Assembly (NCBI GenBank): GCA_964007475.1
Contig: OZ023273.1
Span: forward strand, 56,253,834-56,317,833
DNA from: Hybos culiciformis
Taxonomy: Eukaryota; Arthropoda; Insecta; Diptera; Hybotidae
Reading direction: 5' to 3'
DNA: 64,000 bases
A model generated the notes under the pieces. The model was not told the DNA's origin. It saw only the letters and a list, made by a program, of their open reading frames with translations, and made no database searches. The position numbers and the translations under genes are program-made. Positions 46,991-62,100 of this stretch are shown here, piece after piece (position 1 is the stretch's first letter; each line of letters starts with the position of its first letter).

Positions 46991-49900
46991 TATGTAGTCA
47001 TATCATAGCCACTATTCGATATCAGAATGATATCTTAAATTTAGCTGAAAAAAAAATAAAAATAATCTTGTTTTATTTTTAAAATTTTTATAGGAAACTG
47101 AAATTTTTGTTTATATTTGAAACGGACGCACCTGAGCAAGATATACACATGTAAACATATTTTATAATTGACTTTTATTGTGGATAGATTTTTTCCTGTT
47201 TAAAAAAAAACAAAATAAAATAATATACATTTTATTCCGTTTCAATTACAATTAAAATAATAGTAGAGTCAATAATGGTAATAATACAATATTGAAAAAA
47301 TATTATTTGATTCATGTTCGATTCATAATATAAATTATTATTTTATTAATAAAATCAAAAATCATAAATATTATTATTTTAATAATTATAAATTGTAATG
47401 ATACATAATTATTGCGGGTGTAAAAAAAAAAAGCTAATAATAACTGACCAGTTTGGTTATACAATATTCGATTTGTTTCACTTTTATATGAACCATAAGA
47501 GAGTCTGAAAAACAATGGCAGGTGAATAGAAATACTTTTTTTTTGTATATTGATCAAAAAGATAAAATAATAATCATAATTTATAATTTTTAATATAAAA
47601 CCTTGAGGAAATATGATATTTTAAATGTAGATTTATATAGAAAAATATTTCAAAAGAATATAATATCTAAAGATAAATTTTGACATTTCAATTTTATAAT
47701 AAAAATAAAGAAATTGCTGCCATGCATATGTGAACGAACATACATTTATGAATTTTTTTTTTATTTAATAAAATATTTTTTGCCTTGGATATTGAGAACC
47801 TAGTACAGATCTCAATATAATTTATCGAATTTAAAATAAATATAATTTTGCAGGAGGGATATTCCAGGAAAGAGGTTATTTAAGTATTATCGATCTTCAA
47901 GCTCAGTTATAATTCAATTAATGTAGTCGGTCCCCAAACATTTTAAAAAAGGTTTTTTTTTATGTATACGACCTTGAAAAGTTCCCTTACCTAATTAATT
48001 GAAAAAAGTATCTTTATATATATGTATCCAACTCATTATCAAATTGTATTGAAAACTTGAAAACAGGATATTTGTAATTAAATGTAAGCTTTTAAGGTTT
48101 CACACCTTAGAATTCTTATTATTATTTATATATTCATTTAAGATATAACTTTTATAGCTGTTACTTACAGTGTATGTGTATGTTTACGGATATTATAATT
48201 AAAATGCATAAATATTACACAACGACTGACTCACATTATGATAGTGTAAGTAGATGATGATATGTTTATAATATCCTTAATTCTCTTCTTGACGTTTATT
48301 TTTTTAAGTTTAAAATGCATAATTCTATTTCAAGATTCACATTTTCTCTTTTTCATGTTAAAAGTAAATATTAAAAAAAAATATTATGCAACAAAATACT
48401 GAATATTATTTTAATAATGAAATAAAAATTAAATTATGTGTACAGTACAGGTACATACTGATTTATACATATGTACATATACATATTTCAAAGTTATAAA
48501 TAATATTTTTTTTTTTACAAATTGTAACATGGGATTTAGTGTCAATGTCAACAGTAAGCAAAAATAATAATAAAAATGCCTATGGCTATGAATTACCAGA
48601 AGATTGTACCATTTCAAGAAGTTAAAATAAAAATTAAATGCATTCCAAAAAAGATTATTCACAATCACCACAGAAAATAAAAATAAAAATTAAAAAAATT
48701 TTTAAAAGCATTTTTATCTTGAAATTTTGTAGGTGTTTTGTTATTTCATTTCGTTTTTTTAAAATACTAATTCTAAACAAATGCCTAACTTTTATTCACA
48801 CAACATATAACCAAATTTTAGATAAATCCCTCAAGATAATTATAAACTTATTTTTTATATTTAATTAAAAAACACACATATATTTAAATGTGAATTTATG
48901 AACATTTTATCTTCACCTGATAATTAATTTCAATTTAGAAAAAAAAAAAAATGCTACATTCATGCTAACTCACAGTATTCCGGAAATAAATTATTCACTT
49001 AAAATTTTTGTTTACTTTCAGTATGTTTTTGTTTTATCTACTTGTATATGAAAACAACTGATTTTTAGCCATTTAGTTGATTTAGAGAAAGTGTGTTCTA
49101 GTTCTTTTTTAAATATTTTTTTCAGATTAATTAGTGGCAGATTTAAGTTAGGTAAAATAGCTTTTTAGGAGAAAATTTTAGTTTCTTAACTTATGTAAAT
49201 ATAAAAATGTTTATAGTATAATCATTTTTTAAGTTGAAAAAAGTAGACTTTGAATGATTTAATTTTTAATACAAGCTTTAAATAAATACATAATTTATTT
49301 ATTTTTGAACAAATTTGTGATTATAGCAAAGAAGGCACCTGTAACGCAAAAGAACTTAATTCAGTTTAAAAATTCTTAATAAATAAAATTAGCGGGAACC
49401 GTCCGTCGGCACTTTTCATATTTAACAATTCAAGAAGTTATTGATAAATTATTTCAAAGTTTATTGGCTTAACACGAAACTTAATTTTGAATGGGATTTG
49501 GTAATAGTTTCAATAAAAATGTTTAAAAAATTTATTAAATAACTATCTAATATTAAATTAATAGAATTAATTGTTAAAATAATTTTAACAAATGTTATTT
49601 ATGAAATTATGTAATTCTAAACCAAAAAAAAATATAAAACAGTACCAGCATATCAGGCAGATTTTTAACATTTTGATACGATCGTAATCCAAGTAGTTTC
49701 ATAGTTCTTATAACATTTTAAAATTGAGAACTTTTTTATTGATATATTTTGTAGACGGACTTACCTTTAATGAAAACTTTTATTCGGTTTTTCATAGAAA
49801 ACCGGCGCTGAGAAATATGACAAAGGTGTTGTCTTATAGAAATCTAAAAGTGTGAAAGGTTGTATTTTCGAAATTTTCTACCATGAAAATTTTTCTCAAC

Positions 49901-51617
49901 ACCACATTAATTATAAGAAAATCAACGGAGTAATGATTTCTAATCGAAATATAAAAAAGCTTAAAGAACTTAAAACTATAATTTAAGTGATCACAAGTGT
50001 TAAACAAGAGGAATAGAGGAAAAGAGATAATTTGAACTTTAATGAGAAATATCCAGAGGCATAATGGACAAGCAGGGCAAAAAAAAAATTCAATAAATAT
50101 TGTTTACAAAATATTAGCTTAAATTACGTAGTTTACTTTCAAATAATTTCAAATTTAATTATATGTAGTCTTGGAATAATAAACATATGTATATCTTGTA
50201 ATGATAATGTATACATGTACATATGGACATTCAAACTTTTTGGAAATAAACTTTATTGTCCATGAAAGAAACAGTATTGATTTTTATTATGTTTTACAAA
50301 AATATTTCCTTTTTTATTGTTTCAGTTTGGTGATTCCGCGTTTTTTTTTTTTACACAAAAAAAAAAACAAAAGATAAATATGAAAAAAAAAAAGCATTCA
50401 ATTAAAATTTTTCGACATTAAGAATAAAATCTATGTTCAGGTATTGACCTTAAAATGTTTAAATTCAAAGAATTTAATAAGATTGATTACCATGAATTTA
50501 TCAAAAATTTCAATAATGCAATTTGCCAATAAAATATTAAATTCTTAAAGTGAAATTTTCCCATTTTTTTATTATATTATGTTTAATTTTTGTAAGATAT
50601 TGAGTATTGAATTTTTATGACATCTATTATGATATTCCGTTTGAATAACTTTTAACGTTAATAGACAACATAAAAGAAAATGAAACATAAGATTATGTAG
50701 GTATATACATTATAAAGATGATTTTGTTAAAAATAATTTACAAAATTTAATAATTTATGTTAAAATCTCATATCTTATTAAAACATACTAAAACGGAAAT
50801 CTGAAAGTGTATTATTGAATAATAAATTATTTGAATTGAGATAATATCGAGGACGAATGTTAAATTTTCTTCTGCAGATAAAAATACAAAAATGTGAAAA
50901 TAAGTAATTTTTCAAAATATGTAGTTATCTTTATTAAGTGTTATCTTTTAATATTATTGGCTGCAAAACTTTAAATAAAAAAAAAAGCGAAACGTTCTTA
51001 TAATTAGCTGCATATAGATATATTTCACGAACTTTTGAACATAATAATATTTTCAATATTCAACATAAATATTTAAATATAGGTGACAAACAATATAAAA
51101 TAAAAAAAATAGAGTAAATAAAATCAATTAATCAAATTACACATTATGCAAAACATAATAATTTGTTAATTAAAATTTTAAGAATTTGCAATCTAATAAG
51201 AAAAACACTTAATTAAATATTATTTGAAATTATATTGTTGCTTAATTGTATGAAACGAATTTTGAAATATATTGGGAATTAAAGTTTTTTTTCTTAATAA
51301 AATCCCTTTGGGTATGGCTCTCCAATTAAATTTAAATAAATAATAATATTCTTGGAAAAAATTAAACAATATTGAGTATCACAACTAGTTCTTGAAATCC
51401 GGTTGGCGAAAGAAACATATAAGGATCAATTAAACAAAAAAGTACAATAAAAATGAATTCTATGAAATTAAATGAATATGAAAAACTATTTATAATTATA
51501 TCTTATATTGTTAAAGTGTAGAAGCAAAATAAAATGTATATGTAGGTTTAGGATATCGGTATCAAAGTTTTATTAGGTTTATAATATCATAGTCACTAAT
51601 AAGAACTCTGGTCATAG
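46991..51617. other. AT-rich non-coding DNA
   Basis: No gene is seen. A fragment near 51,375-51,420 (TTGAAATCCGGTTGGCGAAAG) weakly resembles the possible LINE 3' end at 40.45 kb. The stretch 49,730-49,870 is a little richer in GC without a clear feature. Confidence 0.5.
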
Positions 51618-53190
51618 AAATTACTGGCGATTAAGCAAATGCAATGCAAATTCAAATTTGCAGAAATTAGTCTGAATAAACTAAAAGCTGTATTCAAATC
51701 ACTAAAAATAAGTTAGATAATGATAAAATAAACCCTAAAATGATCCTAGATAACTGGGTTTTTCTTGGGCCAAGGCTGCTAAACATAATCAATAAATCAA
51801 TAACAACGGGGGAATTTCCAGAAGTATGGAAAGAATCTATTATATCACCGGTTGAAAAAGTTCCAAAAACTAAAAAATGTGAAGAGTTCAGACCCTTAAA
51901 TTCATTGCAAACTCTTGAAAATATTAGAAAAGGTCGTAAAAGAACAGCTAGAAAAATATATTGAGGAAAATAAAATTCTGTCAACTTTTCAATCAGGGTT
52001 TATTCATGTGAAACAGCGGTGAATTATATTGTAAATGAATGGAAATGTAAAGGAGAACAAAAGAAAATAATTGCTCTTTTCTTAGACTTTAAAAGGGCAT
52101 TTGAAAAAAATCGACAGGAATATATTGTTAAGGAAGTTGAAATATTATGGAATTGAGGATAATGAACTGAAATGGTTTTCGAACTACTTATGTAATAGGA
52201 CTCAGCGAACCAAGGTCAACAACAATCTTTCGGATCCAGAAGTTGTTCAATGCGGCATTCCTCAAGGATCGATTCTAGGAACCTTGTTGTTTATTATTTA
52301 CATAAACGATATGCCTGAGGTAATAAGAAAATGTAAATACATATTTTATGCAGATGATACTTTAATTTATGCAGAAGGTAATGATGAAGATGAATGTAGA
52401 AGTAAAATTATGAGCGATATGAATGGAATAATTAAATGGTTAAACATGAATAAACTTAAACTAAACGAGAAAAAACTAAAATGATAGAAATAAATAATAG
52501 TTCAGATAAAGTAATTCAATTAAATGGAGAAATTATCGAAAAGGTAGAAAGCATTAAATACTTAGGAGTAATAATTGATAAAAAATTGAAATTTTATGAC
52601 CACGTTGATTACACATGTAAAAAGATAGGGAAGAAGATCGGATTCTTAAGAAAAATAAGGTGTAAAATAGACAGAATAACAGCTGTAAACATATACAATG
52701 TAATAATAAAACCACATTTTGAGTACTTGTACTGCTCATCTATACTTTTTTCTTGTTGCAACCAAGGCCAAATAGATAGATTTCAGAAACTCCAAAACAA
52801 AGCTGTGAGATGTATACTGGGATGTGGTAATCTCACACCAATTAGTTTTATGCTGGAATGTTTGAAATGGCTGGATATACGTCAGCGGTTAGAGTATAAT
52901 TCATTAGTTTTTGTTTTCAAAATAAAAAATGGAATGACACCAGATTATTTAAATTAATTATGTGGGAGAGGTGCAATCTTATCGATTGAGGAACGTTAGA
53001 AATTTTAGAATACAAATCCAAAAAACAACTGCAGCTCAGAATTCCTTCTTCTACAGGGGTCTACAATTATATTAAAATTGAACACCAGTTTTCTAGATTT
53101 AAAAGGAATTGCGTAATTTTTATTAAAAATAGATAGAGCTTAGTCGAAAAAAAATAAAATAAATAAATAAAATGATAAATAAATTGTAAA
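51618..53190 (+). mobile_element. 5'-truncated non-LTR retrotransposon (LINE), jockey/CR1-like
   Basis: Only the reverse-transcriptase half and the C-terminal part of the second open frame remain, followed by a short 3' region with TAAATAAATAAA-type repeats. The endonuclease domain and any first open frame are absent, as expected from incomplete target-primed reverse transcription. The clade call rests on the RT motifs alone. It lies on the same strand as the putative exon at 38.6 kb. Confidence 0.85.
51642..53136 (+). pseudogene. LINE reverse transcriptase, frameshifted
   Basis: Across several frames one can read, in order: the finger segment (KTKKCEEFRPLNSL, about 51,865-51,906), the QLEKYIEENKILSTFQSGF segment (about 51,936-52,001), SCETAV-like residues with the preceding RKxHS words deleted (about 52,007), FLDFKRAFE (about 52,080-52,105), CGIPQGSILGTLLFIIYIND (about 52,250-52,310), the catalytic FYADDT (about 52,345-52,365), the thumb KYLGVIID (about 52,557-52,580), and a C-terminal tail ending HQFSRFKRNCVIF before a stop at 53,134. 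At least six frameshifts break it, near 51,705, 51,915, 52,003, 52,107, 52,475 and 53,057, plus a stop at 52,957. The catalytic motif is still intact, but no functional protein can be made. In life it would copy its own RNA at a nicked target site. Confidence 0.9.
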
Positions 53191-56100
53191 ATTTTGTAAA
53201 TAAAGTATCTCGTATACTAATTTATACATAAATAAATAAAAATTTCGATCTATATAATAGCATTGGAATTGGCCGAAAATCTTGTTATCAATTATTTTGA
53301 TGGAAACATTTGGTAATCTTCAATTAGTTATTTCAATAAAGTTTCCTTTTCACAAATTTCCTATACATGTTGATTCAGTGCCAAAATTAATTAGGCCTAA
53401 TTTAATAAATTTAAAATTAATTTTATTTATTTAATTTTTATTTAATTTTTATTAAATAAGTGTAAACCAGTTAGTGGGGTCAGAATAAAATTTTTTTTTA
53501 ACGTTTATAAAACATGTTTGATCAATTCACTTTTTAATTGCTTACATAAATAATTTTATTTGCGTCAGAAATTCAATTTGGGAAGTAAATATTCTCTCAA
53601 CAATGATATCATAAAAATTTATAACTTTTTCCAAGATATTTATCAAAGAATTTTTTTCTAAAAACTCATTTCTTCAATACTGTTGTCCAGAGTGTAATAT
53701 GTTATTCAAAAATGACCAAATGCTAAAAAGTCGTTTATTTTTAAACAAGGAATTATTTTGCATTTTTATTTAGACTTTAAAAATAATATACATTATATAT
53801 GTATGCATACATAAAAAAAAAAAAAAATTGAAATTGAATTAATTAACAAAGATTTGCAACAACGTTAACTTTGGTGGGTGTTAACATTTGGTGTGGTTTT
53901 TAATTGATTAAAATTTCATTATTTCAAAGAAAAAGAATGCACCGGTTAAGTTATTAAACCGGTCTCTATGCGATTATTATGGTTAGTATAATCATTTAAG
54001 AAAAATCGAAAAATTACATCTACCCACTAACAAAAAACAAAAAACGAATTAAATTAGTTACACTAAATCACGGAAACTATATTAATGTAACAATTTTATA
54101 GGTAATAAATTTATTCTTATATAACACTAGCAGCAAAATTTTTGATTTAATAAAAATTAGATAGAGATTTGATACAATAATAATATTATGTTTTGTTTTA
54201 TTAAAAAAAAAAAGTTCAAAATTAAATTTGAAATTATTATTTACACAAAACTAACTGAATGTTTAATTAATTCATATGATTTCCACTTGCATAAGTAATT
54301 GTACTTTAATCATTTTGATCTCATCCAAATATTATAAAAATCTGCAAAATTTCATTAGAGGAAAATTGGTTTGAAAAATAACTATTTAACTTTGACATAT
54401 GCTTCGAAAACTAAATTGAATAAAATAGAGATCAAAGTTAGGAAAGACATTATTTTCAAATTTTATACTGTGTACATACATATTTCACACATACAATAGA
54501 TATTTCAAAAAATTAAAAAAGAAAATGAAAAATCTTAAAAAAAATCAAATTAAAGAAATTTATGTAGATATGTACTTCAATATTTTAATGATTTTAATGA
54601 CTTCCCTATACATTATTAATTTGTTAGATCTAGTGAATTGAAGATTTGAGAACTTAGTACGATACAAAATGTATGCCTTCTTATGCAAACCATAAAAAAA
54701 TCTTTATATCATATAAATGGATAAGTCATATACCTTACTTATTTATACATACATTTTCTCAACATTTTAATCTCTACACAACAACACAAAAAAAAAATTA
54801 AAAAATAAAAAACTTTATTTTTTATCTAAAATCGTTTACGTATCTTATGTTTGCATAAAACATGGTAAATATTTCAATAACAAGCAGTTTAACGCCTCGT
54901 ATGATGGTCAAGTTTGCAGTCAATCTTTGGGTGTGGTACTATATTTATTCTGAGAATAAATTTAAATTAAATAAAATATACGATAAAAATTATTAGAAAA
55001 AAAAAAAAATTGAATTATTAGTTGAATTTATGCATAAGAATCAGGTTGTTCCATTAATAATTCTAAATCTAATAATTTTCAATTTATTTTTTTTTTTATA
55101 ACAATTTTATATCACCTTTGAATTGGAGAACATTATTATTTTTATTTGCTCTCAAAGATATTATTCATTTCTTATAAAATTAGGAAGCTTTCATTGAATA
55201 AATGTGTTACAGAAAAAACAAGTAGCTAAGCTTATAATTCATTTTAAACGGATTTAAGTATATTTTCAACATGAATATTGGATAAACTTACAGAAATCGT
55301 TAACTTTATTAATAAATAAAGAATTAAAATTTTATTTAAGATTTGTCCAATTTAAGGCGGCTGAAGAACTGAATAAACACCAAAGGTAGTCTTTGTATGG
55401 AAAGAAAACTTGTACTTCATTTCTTACTAAATTTTATATGTATGAAAGACATTCAATTATGCAATAAACTTCTAATTTAATAAACATACGTAACTTGTTT
55501 ATTTAAATTTTAAATGTCAGTAAACTTTTTTTGTAATATTCTAAGAAACTAGATATTTTCGTTGAGTTGAACAGAAAAAGTTTGAATAACGTTTGGATGC
55601 CATATAATTAAAATTGTAAAAAAACATTGCAGAAAGAAGTTTATACAATATATCTACCTATTGTTATTCTCTGACGAGAAAAAGATATTTTTTTTTTCCT
55701 GAATTTCTGAAATTCTTGTGATAGCCTTTTTTTCTCAAAAATACTATTTTTTGGTATCATAAGTTTCGAATGAACTCGACGGTTTGTGTTATAGGTATAT
55801 TTTATATGATGGATCATCTCAGATATTATGTTGTCCTGAACAAGACCAACTGATAAACACAAAATTAAATAAATCTATTGTTTAAGCACCGTGTTTGTTT
55901 TTTTTTTTTTCTGATTCATTAAATATTGTTTCCACATTCAAAGACCATAATATTATTTTTTTTCCACATTCAGATACCGTAATCTTTCACAAAACATTAA
56001 ATTTTAATGTTTTAAAAAATTCATATAAAATAAATTTTATATAAATTTAGATCAATTAAGACAATGAATTGAACATATAAAATCTATCAATCAGATAAGA

Positions 56101-59100
56101 AATTCTTTTAAAATTTTCAATCATTCTTATTTTTTATTTTTTTGTCCTTATTTATAAAAAAAAAGAACTTATTTGTACATTAATACCAATTCTTTGTTCA
56201 TTTTAAACTCTCCGGAACCATATATGTATTTAAGTAATGTAACTAGTAATTTTCTCTAAAATAATTACAATAAATCCAATAGCGCAGTATAAGAATACAT
56301 ACATAATTAGCAGAAATAAAAAAAAAATGAACACATGTATGCTAGTTTTTATTATAATTTAATTTTAACATGTAATTTATGTTCACATTCAAAATAATAA
56401 CTATTAATTGAAATTTAATTTGAAACTTTAGTACAAATTACAGTTAAATTTATAATAGTTATTTTAATGCTATATAGACAAAAAACTTAATATTGATTTG
56501 CAATAAAATTGCATGTACCAAGAATTTATTTTCAATAAAATATCAAATAACACAATCTAATTTAATATCAAAGTTTTTTTTTTTTTTTTAAATACTTATA
56601 TTTTATATAATATGCCATAATATTTGTTCAGGAAAAATAATTCCTATATTTAATTGATTTTTATTTGGACCTTTAAAATAAAGGTTCGGTAATTTTAATT
56701 TTCTTTATTTTATCTAGTAGATCTTAAAATCTTTTATTTAACTTGTAATTGTTATAAATATTTTGGTGTCAATAATTTTGAATCTTAAACGAAAATGATC
56801 GTTTAATGAAATATTCAAAAGTTTTATTCGAATGGTTATGTTTTATTTAAAAATACAATAAAAAAAATCCTTACTGAAAAACCCTATATTTATTCGTTTT
56901 ATCAGCTGTTAATTTATCACATTATTGTGCATTCCTTTTAAATTAATATTACACATTTTTGATACACGTCATTTTTATTTATTTGCTTTTAATTTGCAAG
57001 GCCGATAAAAAATTGTGAAGGTCGATAAAACCATCTAAATATTTTGGTGAGTGAAAATAAAATAAACGATAATAATTAAATTATAAAATCATACATTATG
57101 AAACTATATCAATATTTAATTGTAATTACCTATGTTTTCTGCCCAACATAGATCTGAAATAAAGGTAGTTTCATTTCAAGTCGAGAATGATAAATATTTT
57201 GTTTTATAAATATATTTAATTATCACAAGCTTATAGCTACAGTTTTTTTGGTTGTAAAAATATAAGGCTTTTTTTAACCAAAACATTTTCATTCCTTCAA
57301 TTTTTTTCAATTAAAATTAAAAAAAATGTATATTTTCGGTAAAAATGTATATTTTCGGAAAATATTTTTTAATTTTAAGACAATTCAATTCATATTGCAA
57401 GAAAAATTTGTCATAACCCTGACTTTTGTGTAATTTTCGTAAAAAAAAAATGTATGAAAAAAATTTTTTTTTCTTGAAGGTTTTCTTTCTCTTATAAGGT
57501 ACCCATGTTATAAAAATTATTAGATTTTTATCGATGCAATAACAATAACCATAGCAATAATATTGCAATTTTTTTTATTTTTTTATTTTTTTGCATAAAT
57601 AAAAATATCCAATTTAATTCAAATTAAATAAAAAAATATCTAAAAGAACTTAAAACAATTCCATTTACATTTTATGATCAATATAAAACGCTAATACATA
57701 ATAAAAAAAATTCACATAAAACTTTTGATTTTATTCTGTGACAAAAAAAAAGATATTTTAATATTTAAAAAATACCATGGAAAAAGTATTTTATGACTTC
57801 TAAATTGTTTGCAGTATATTTTTATTTTGCTGTATACATAGCTAATTATTCTGTTTGATATACAAAAATAGGTTCTAAAAAGGTAATATTAATTTTATAA
57901 AGAATTTATCAAAAAGAATCATCAAAATCTTTTTCGAAACTTGAATTAACAAATAGTTTATAAAAATGACTGAAGTTTGACGTTAAAAAGTTTTTTAACA
58001 TTATATAAAATGCGATCAAAAACTTTTCTTACTTCGTTAGGCTACAAAGTGCAGGCTGATATTTAAGAGTTCAAACTCAGGCTCGATTCGCGTGCTAAAA
58101 TTAATTTGTTAGTTTTTTATTCTCAACAATATGTTGGTAGTAAAAGAAAACACCTTTTTCAATTTTTTTTATCTGTTTTTGTCTTCTAAATCGAATAGGA
58201 GGTATAATAATCTTAAAAAACAAATAAAATGCGTGCATTTAAATGGTAATATTATAACTATAGCTGCAAAAACGTGTGTTTCTATTCTTTGTAGAACATT
58301 CTGTTTTTCACATAATTTAACTTTAATTTCTTTCACGCTGAAATACCCGCAAAATACCCTCAAAGTTCGAAAAAATAATTATTTAAAAGCACTTCTTTTC
58401 TTAGTTTTTTTTGAAAAAATTTATTCGAAAAACAATTTTTGCTTAATTCTCGCACTATCTTTCTAGCTGATTGATTGTTTCAAAATATAATATACTGTAC
58501 ATTGTACAAATAAGGCATTAATAATTTTATTTTTATGAAACGAAACCAATGTACATTAACGTAACGTACGTTTATTATCCGTGGTTTGTTTATATGAAAG
58601 AGTGAATGAAATTTGTTGTTTTTGTTTTACAATAAATACATTTTTTTTTTAACTTTAATGTCTATGTCTGATATAAGCATTTTGTAGAATGTAGGTACAT
58701 TGTAAATTATGCATGCATTATTTCCATATAGTTACGGCATGTAAACTTATACAAAACATAATTTTCTAACAAATGAATTGACTATAAGTAATTTATTTAT
58801 GTGAAGTATTAGAAAATGTTGTACATACGATGTAACTTTTGGTTCGAATTAATTGAATCATCGATTCACATAAAAGATATTTATATGTTTTCATTATAAC
58901 TTGCAAATCACTTTCATGTTTAAGTTAATCAAATATATTATGTACAAATATTATTATACATTCTTGATTCTTATATGGTAGGTACGGATATTCATAAAAT
59001 TTTATAATTTTATATGAAAAATTATTTTGAAAATATATATATAAAAAATAAAAAGTTAAATGAATGCATATATATTATTTTCTAAATTTTCCTAAATTAA

Positions 59101-62100
59101 ATAAATTCAAGCTAGTTTTTTAATTTTTCAAAAATATTGAATTATATCCCATTTTTTCATATACAAGAGCTTATAAATTTTATTGAAAGATTTTGTATTG
59201 TGAATACGTTCAAAAGTAATAATTTGAAATTTAGCACAAGTTAGTGTTTAAAACTTAAAATATTTCATTCAATTGTACAAATTTCATTATTTATTTCATG
59301 ATTTTTAACATTTTCGTCTAAATGGGAATATTAGTACAAAAAATAATAATAATTATAAATATCAAAATTAAGGAATAATTTTTCAACAAACAAAAATGAA
59401 ATACTTCCATCATTTTTTTTCAAAAATCTGTAAAAATAAAATATTTCTGAAATATTTCATATTTTATTATCAATTAATTTATTCTAATTTTTAATCATAA
59501 ATAATTGGGACCTAGGAATTTCAAATTAAGCAATTAAGCCTTTAAAAAATTTTTATTTTCAACAAAATAATATTAAAATGATTTCAAAATAATAATTTTA
59601 TGTTTTGTTTTGTTCACAATGATTGCGTAAAATATAAATCCGGGTTTTTATGCCATTCTAAAAATAAATTAGTTTATTTTTCGTGTATATAGTTAGTAAA
59701 AATTATTATTATTAACAAAACAAAACAGAATAAAAATATCAAAGAAATAAATATTTAATACTTAACTTATATATTGCAATTAAATTAAACAATAATAAAA
59801 TATCTATATATGTATAATATATAATAAAATATTAAAATAAAAAACATTCTTTTTTTATTAATCTCAATTATTTCTTGATTTCCTTAATGTTCAATGTGAA
59901 ACCGCGTCCGTCGATGAAAATTCGCAGTATTCTTCATCAATTAATTTTATCGGTATTATTATGAAATAAAATAAAGAAGAATAAAATTAAATATAAAAAT
60001 TAAAACAAATTTTTTTTTATTTTTTTTTTCAATTCAATTTAATAATTTTATAAAAATACTTATTTTTTTCCTGTGTTTAGTTTTATGTGGTTTTATTTTA
60101 TTTTTTGTGTGAATTTTTTGTGTATAAAAAAGAGCACAGAATTTATTTTATATAAACTTTTCTACCCCCTGGAGCAAAAATTAAAACAAAGAAAAAATTG
60201 TATTTTCCTTTTTTGATTTTTCTTTGAGCGAACTAAATTATTCAATTACCTGTAAACAATAAATTGGATACAATTTTTTTATTGTAGGCAAAAAAAAAAA
60301 TGATTTTAGTTAATATTGATTGTAAGTACGCAATTTTATAGACCCAAAAGAATATGAAATTATTGCTATTTTTTATTAAAACTTTAAGTAAATTTTTCAG
60401 ATATATCTAGATTTCTAGAAACTTGATAGTACAAAATTTTGACATTATGATGTTGAAACAACAAAAACAAAATTGTTTTTAAATTTAGATGCAAAGCGCT
60501 CCATAGTATAACTCTACATATTTAACTAATTTTGAATTCGACTACATATGACATCACATTTATTTAGGGCTTCGTTTTTTACACTGTCGGCAAAAAACAA
60601 AACCAAAAATGGTGATTAATATAAATTTAAATTAAAACAAAGTGTTAGGATGATTGCAAAACGTTAAAAGACGAAAAACAAATCTGAAATAAGTTCAAAG
60701 TAACAAAAAAAAAAAAATTAATCCGATTATTTTCTTCTTTTTCTTTAACATAATTAAACGGTAGTTTTGCATACGAAGAATCTGATTATTACTTACTTTT
60801 GAAATTACATCGAAAATTTTCAATTAAAATAAAATTGTTATCCAAGGTCACTTTATTTTATTTTTGAATGGCAATATTTCAGTGATAATTTGAAAATATA
60901 TATTATGTAGTTCCTATGTAGTTTTTATGTTATTTATATGTTTCTTATGAAACTTTAGTATTGTGTGGCGATTAAATGTAAAATCCTTTAATGTATTACT
61001 AATTAAAAAAAATAAAATAAAAAATACCGACAAGACGAGACTCAAACATTTTGTATATAAATATAAAAGTAAAATTATTTTCAAATTGTACTAACTTTAA
61101 TAAACATGGAAGTAATGTCTAGTCTTCATTAATCACGCTTGTTTCACTTCTTTAAGCGAATTTATTTCATAGACCTGTGTGTTAACTTATAACCTCTATT
61201 GATTTATTTATTTTTTTTTTTTTTACTTTTATTACTTAGTTAAATGAGGAAATATTATATGTACAAGCAGCAAAAAAAAATAAATAAAAATTGCACAAGA
61301 ACCCCTTAAAAAAGTCTAAAGAGATGTTCAAAATATTTGAATTGAAATATTGTAAGACATTAACAATTTTCCACATATATTTATTACGACAGTAGACTTT
61401 ATAATAAAATATCATTAATAATTTTTTTTTTCTTTTAAATAAAGTAATCCTTTTATAAATAGTTTATTATTAATGATTTGAATTGTCGTACTAAAATTTA
61501 TTAACTTGATGGTGGTTTTATTATGAAAAAGAACTGTATATGTTTAAAAAAAGTTCACAACAATTTGTAGTAATTTGTTTAAAGTACATTTTGATTTTTT
61601 TTTTTTTTTTGAGGTTTTTGAGGTAAATTTTTATTGCGACCGGAATTTTAATAAGATTAAGATTTAATAAGTAATATATTATTTCGTAATTTGTTAAACT
61701 GACCTGATTCAGTTAGCAAAGTATTTTAAGTACATGTTAATTTATGAGGCTGCGTAAAACATCTCTATTATTGTCAATTATTGTCAATTACTTTGGACTT
61801 GGAATGCTGTCATATTTTACGTACACACAGTATAAGTCCGTCTACGAAATATTTCTTAAAAAAATTGTATTCGTATTGTTAAATATGTATTACCAACACC
61901 ATCTCACTCGACTATCCCCGATGACATTAACGAGTTATTTGTTTTTATAATTTGTTTTTGGACAAAAAAGGTTTGCGAAATCTTCATTGTAGCATAATAA
62001 TAATTAAGTGTAATTTAACTTAGGACATATGGTTAATTAAATTCCAAGAAATTCATACACATTTTAGAAGTTTAAAATGTAAAAAAAAAATTATCTAATA

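Noticed and set aside
58131..58466. 111-codon open frame on the plus strand
   Set aside because: No motif, biased composition, and an overlapping open frame on the other strand of equal quality.
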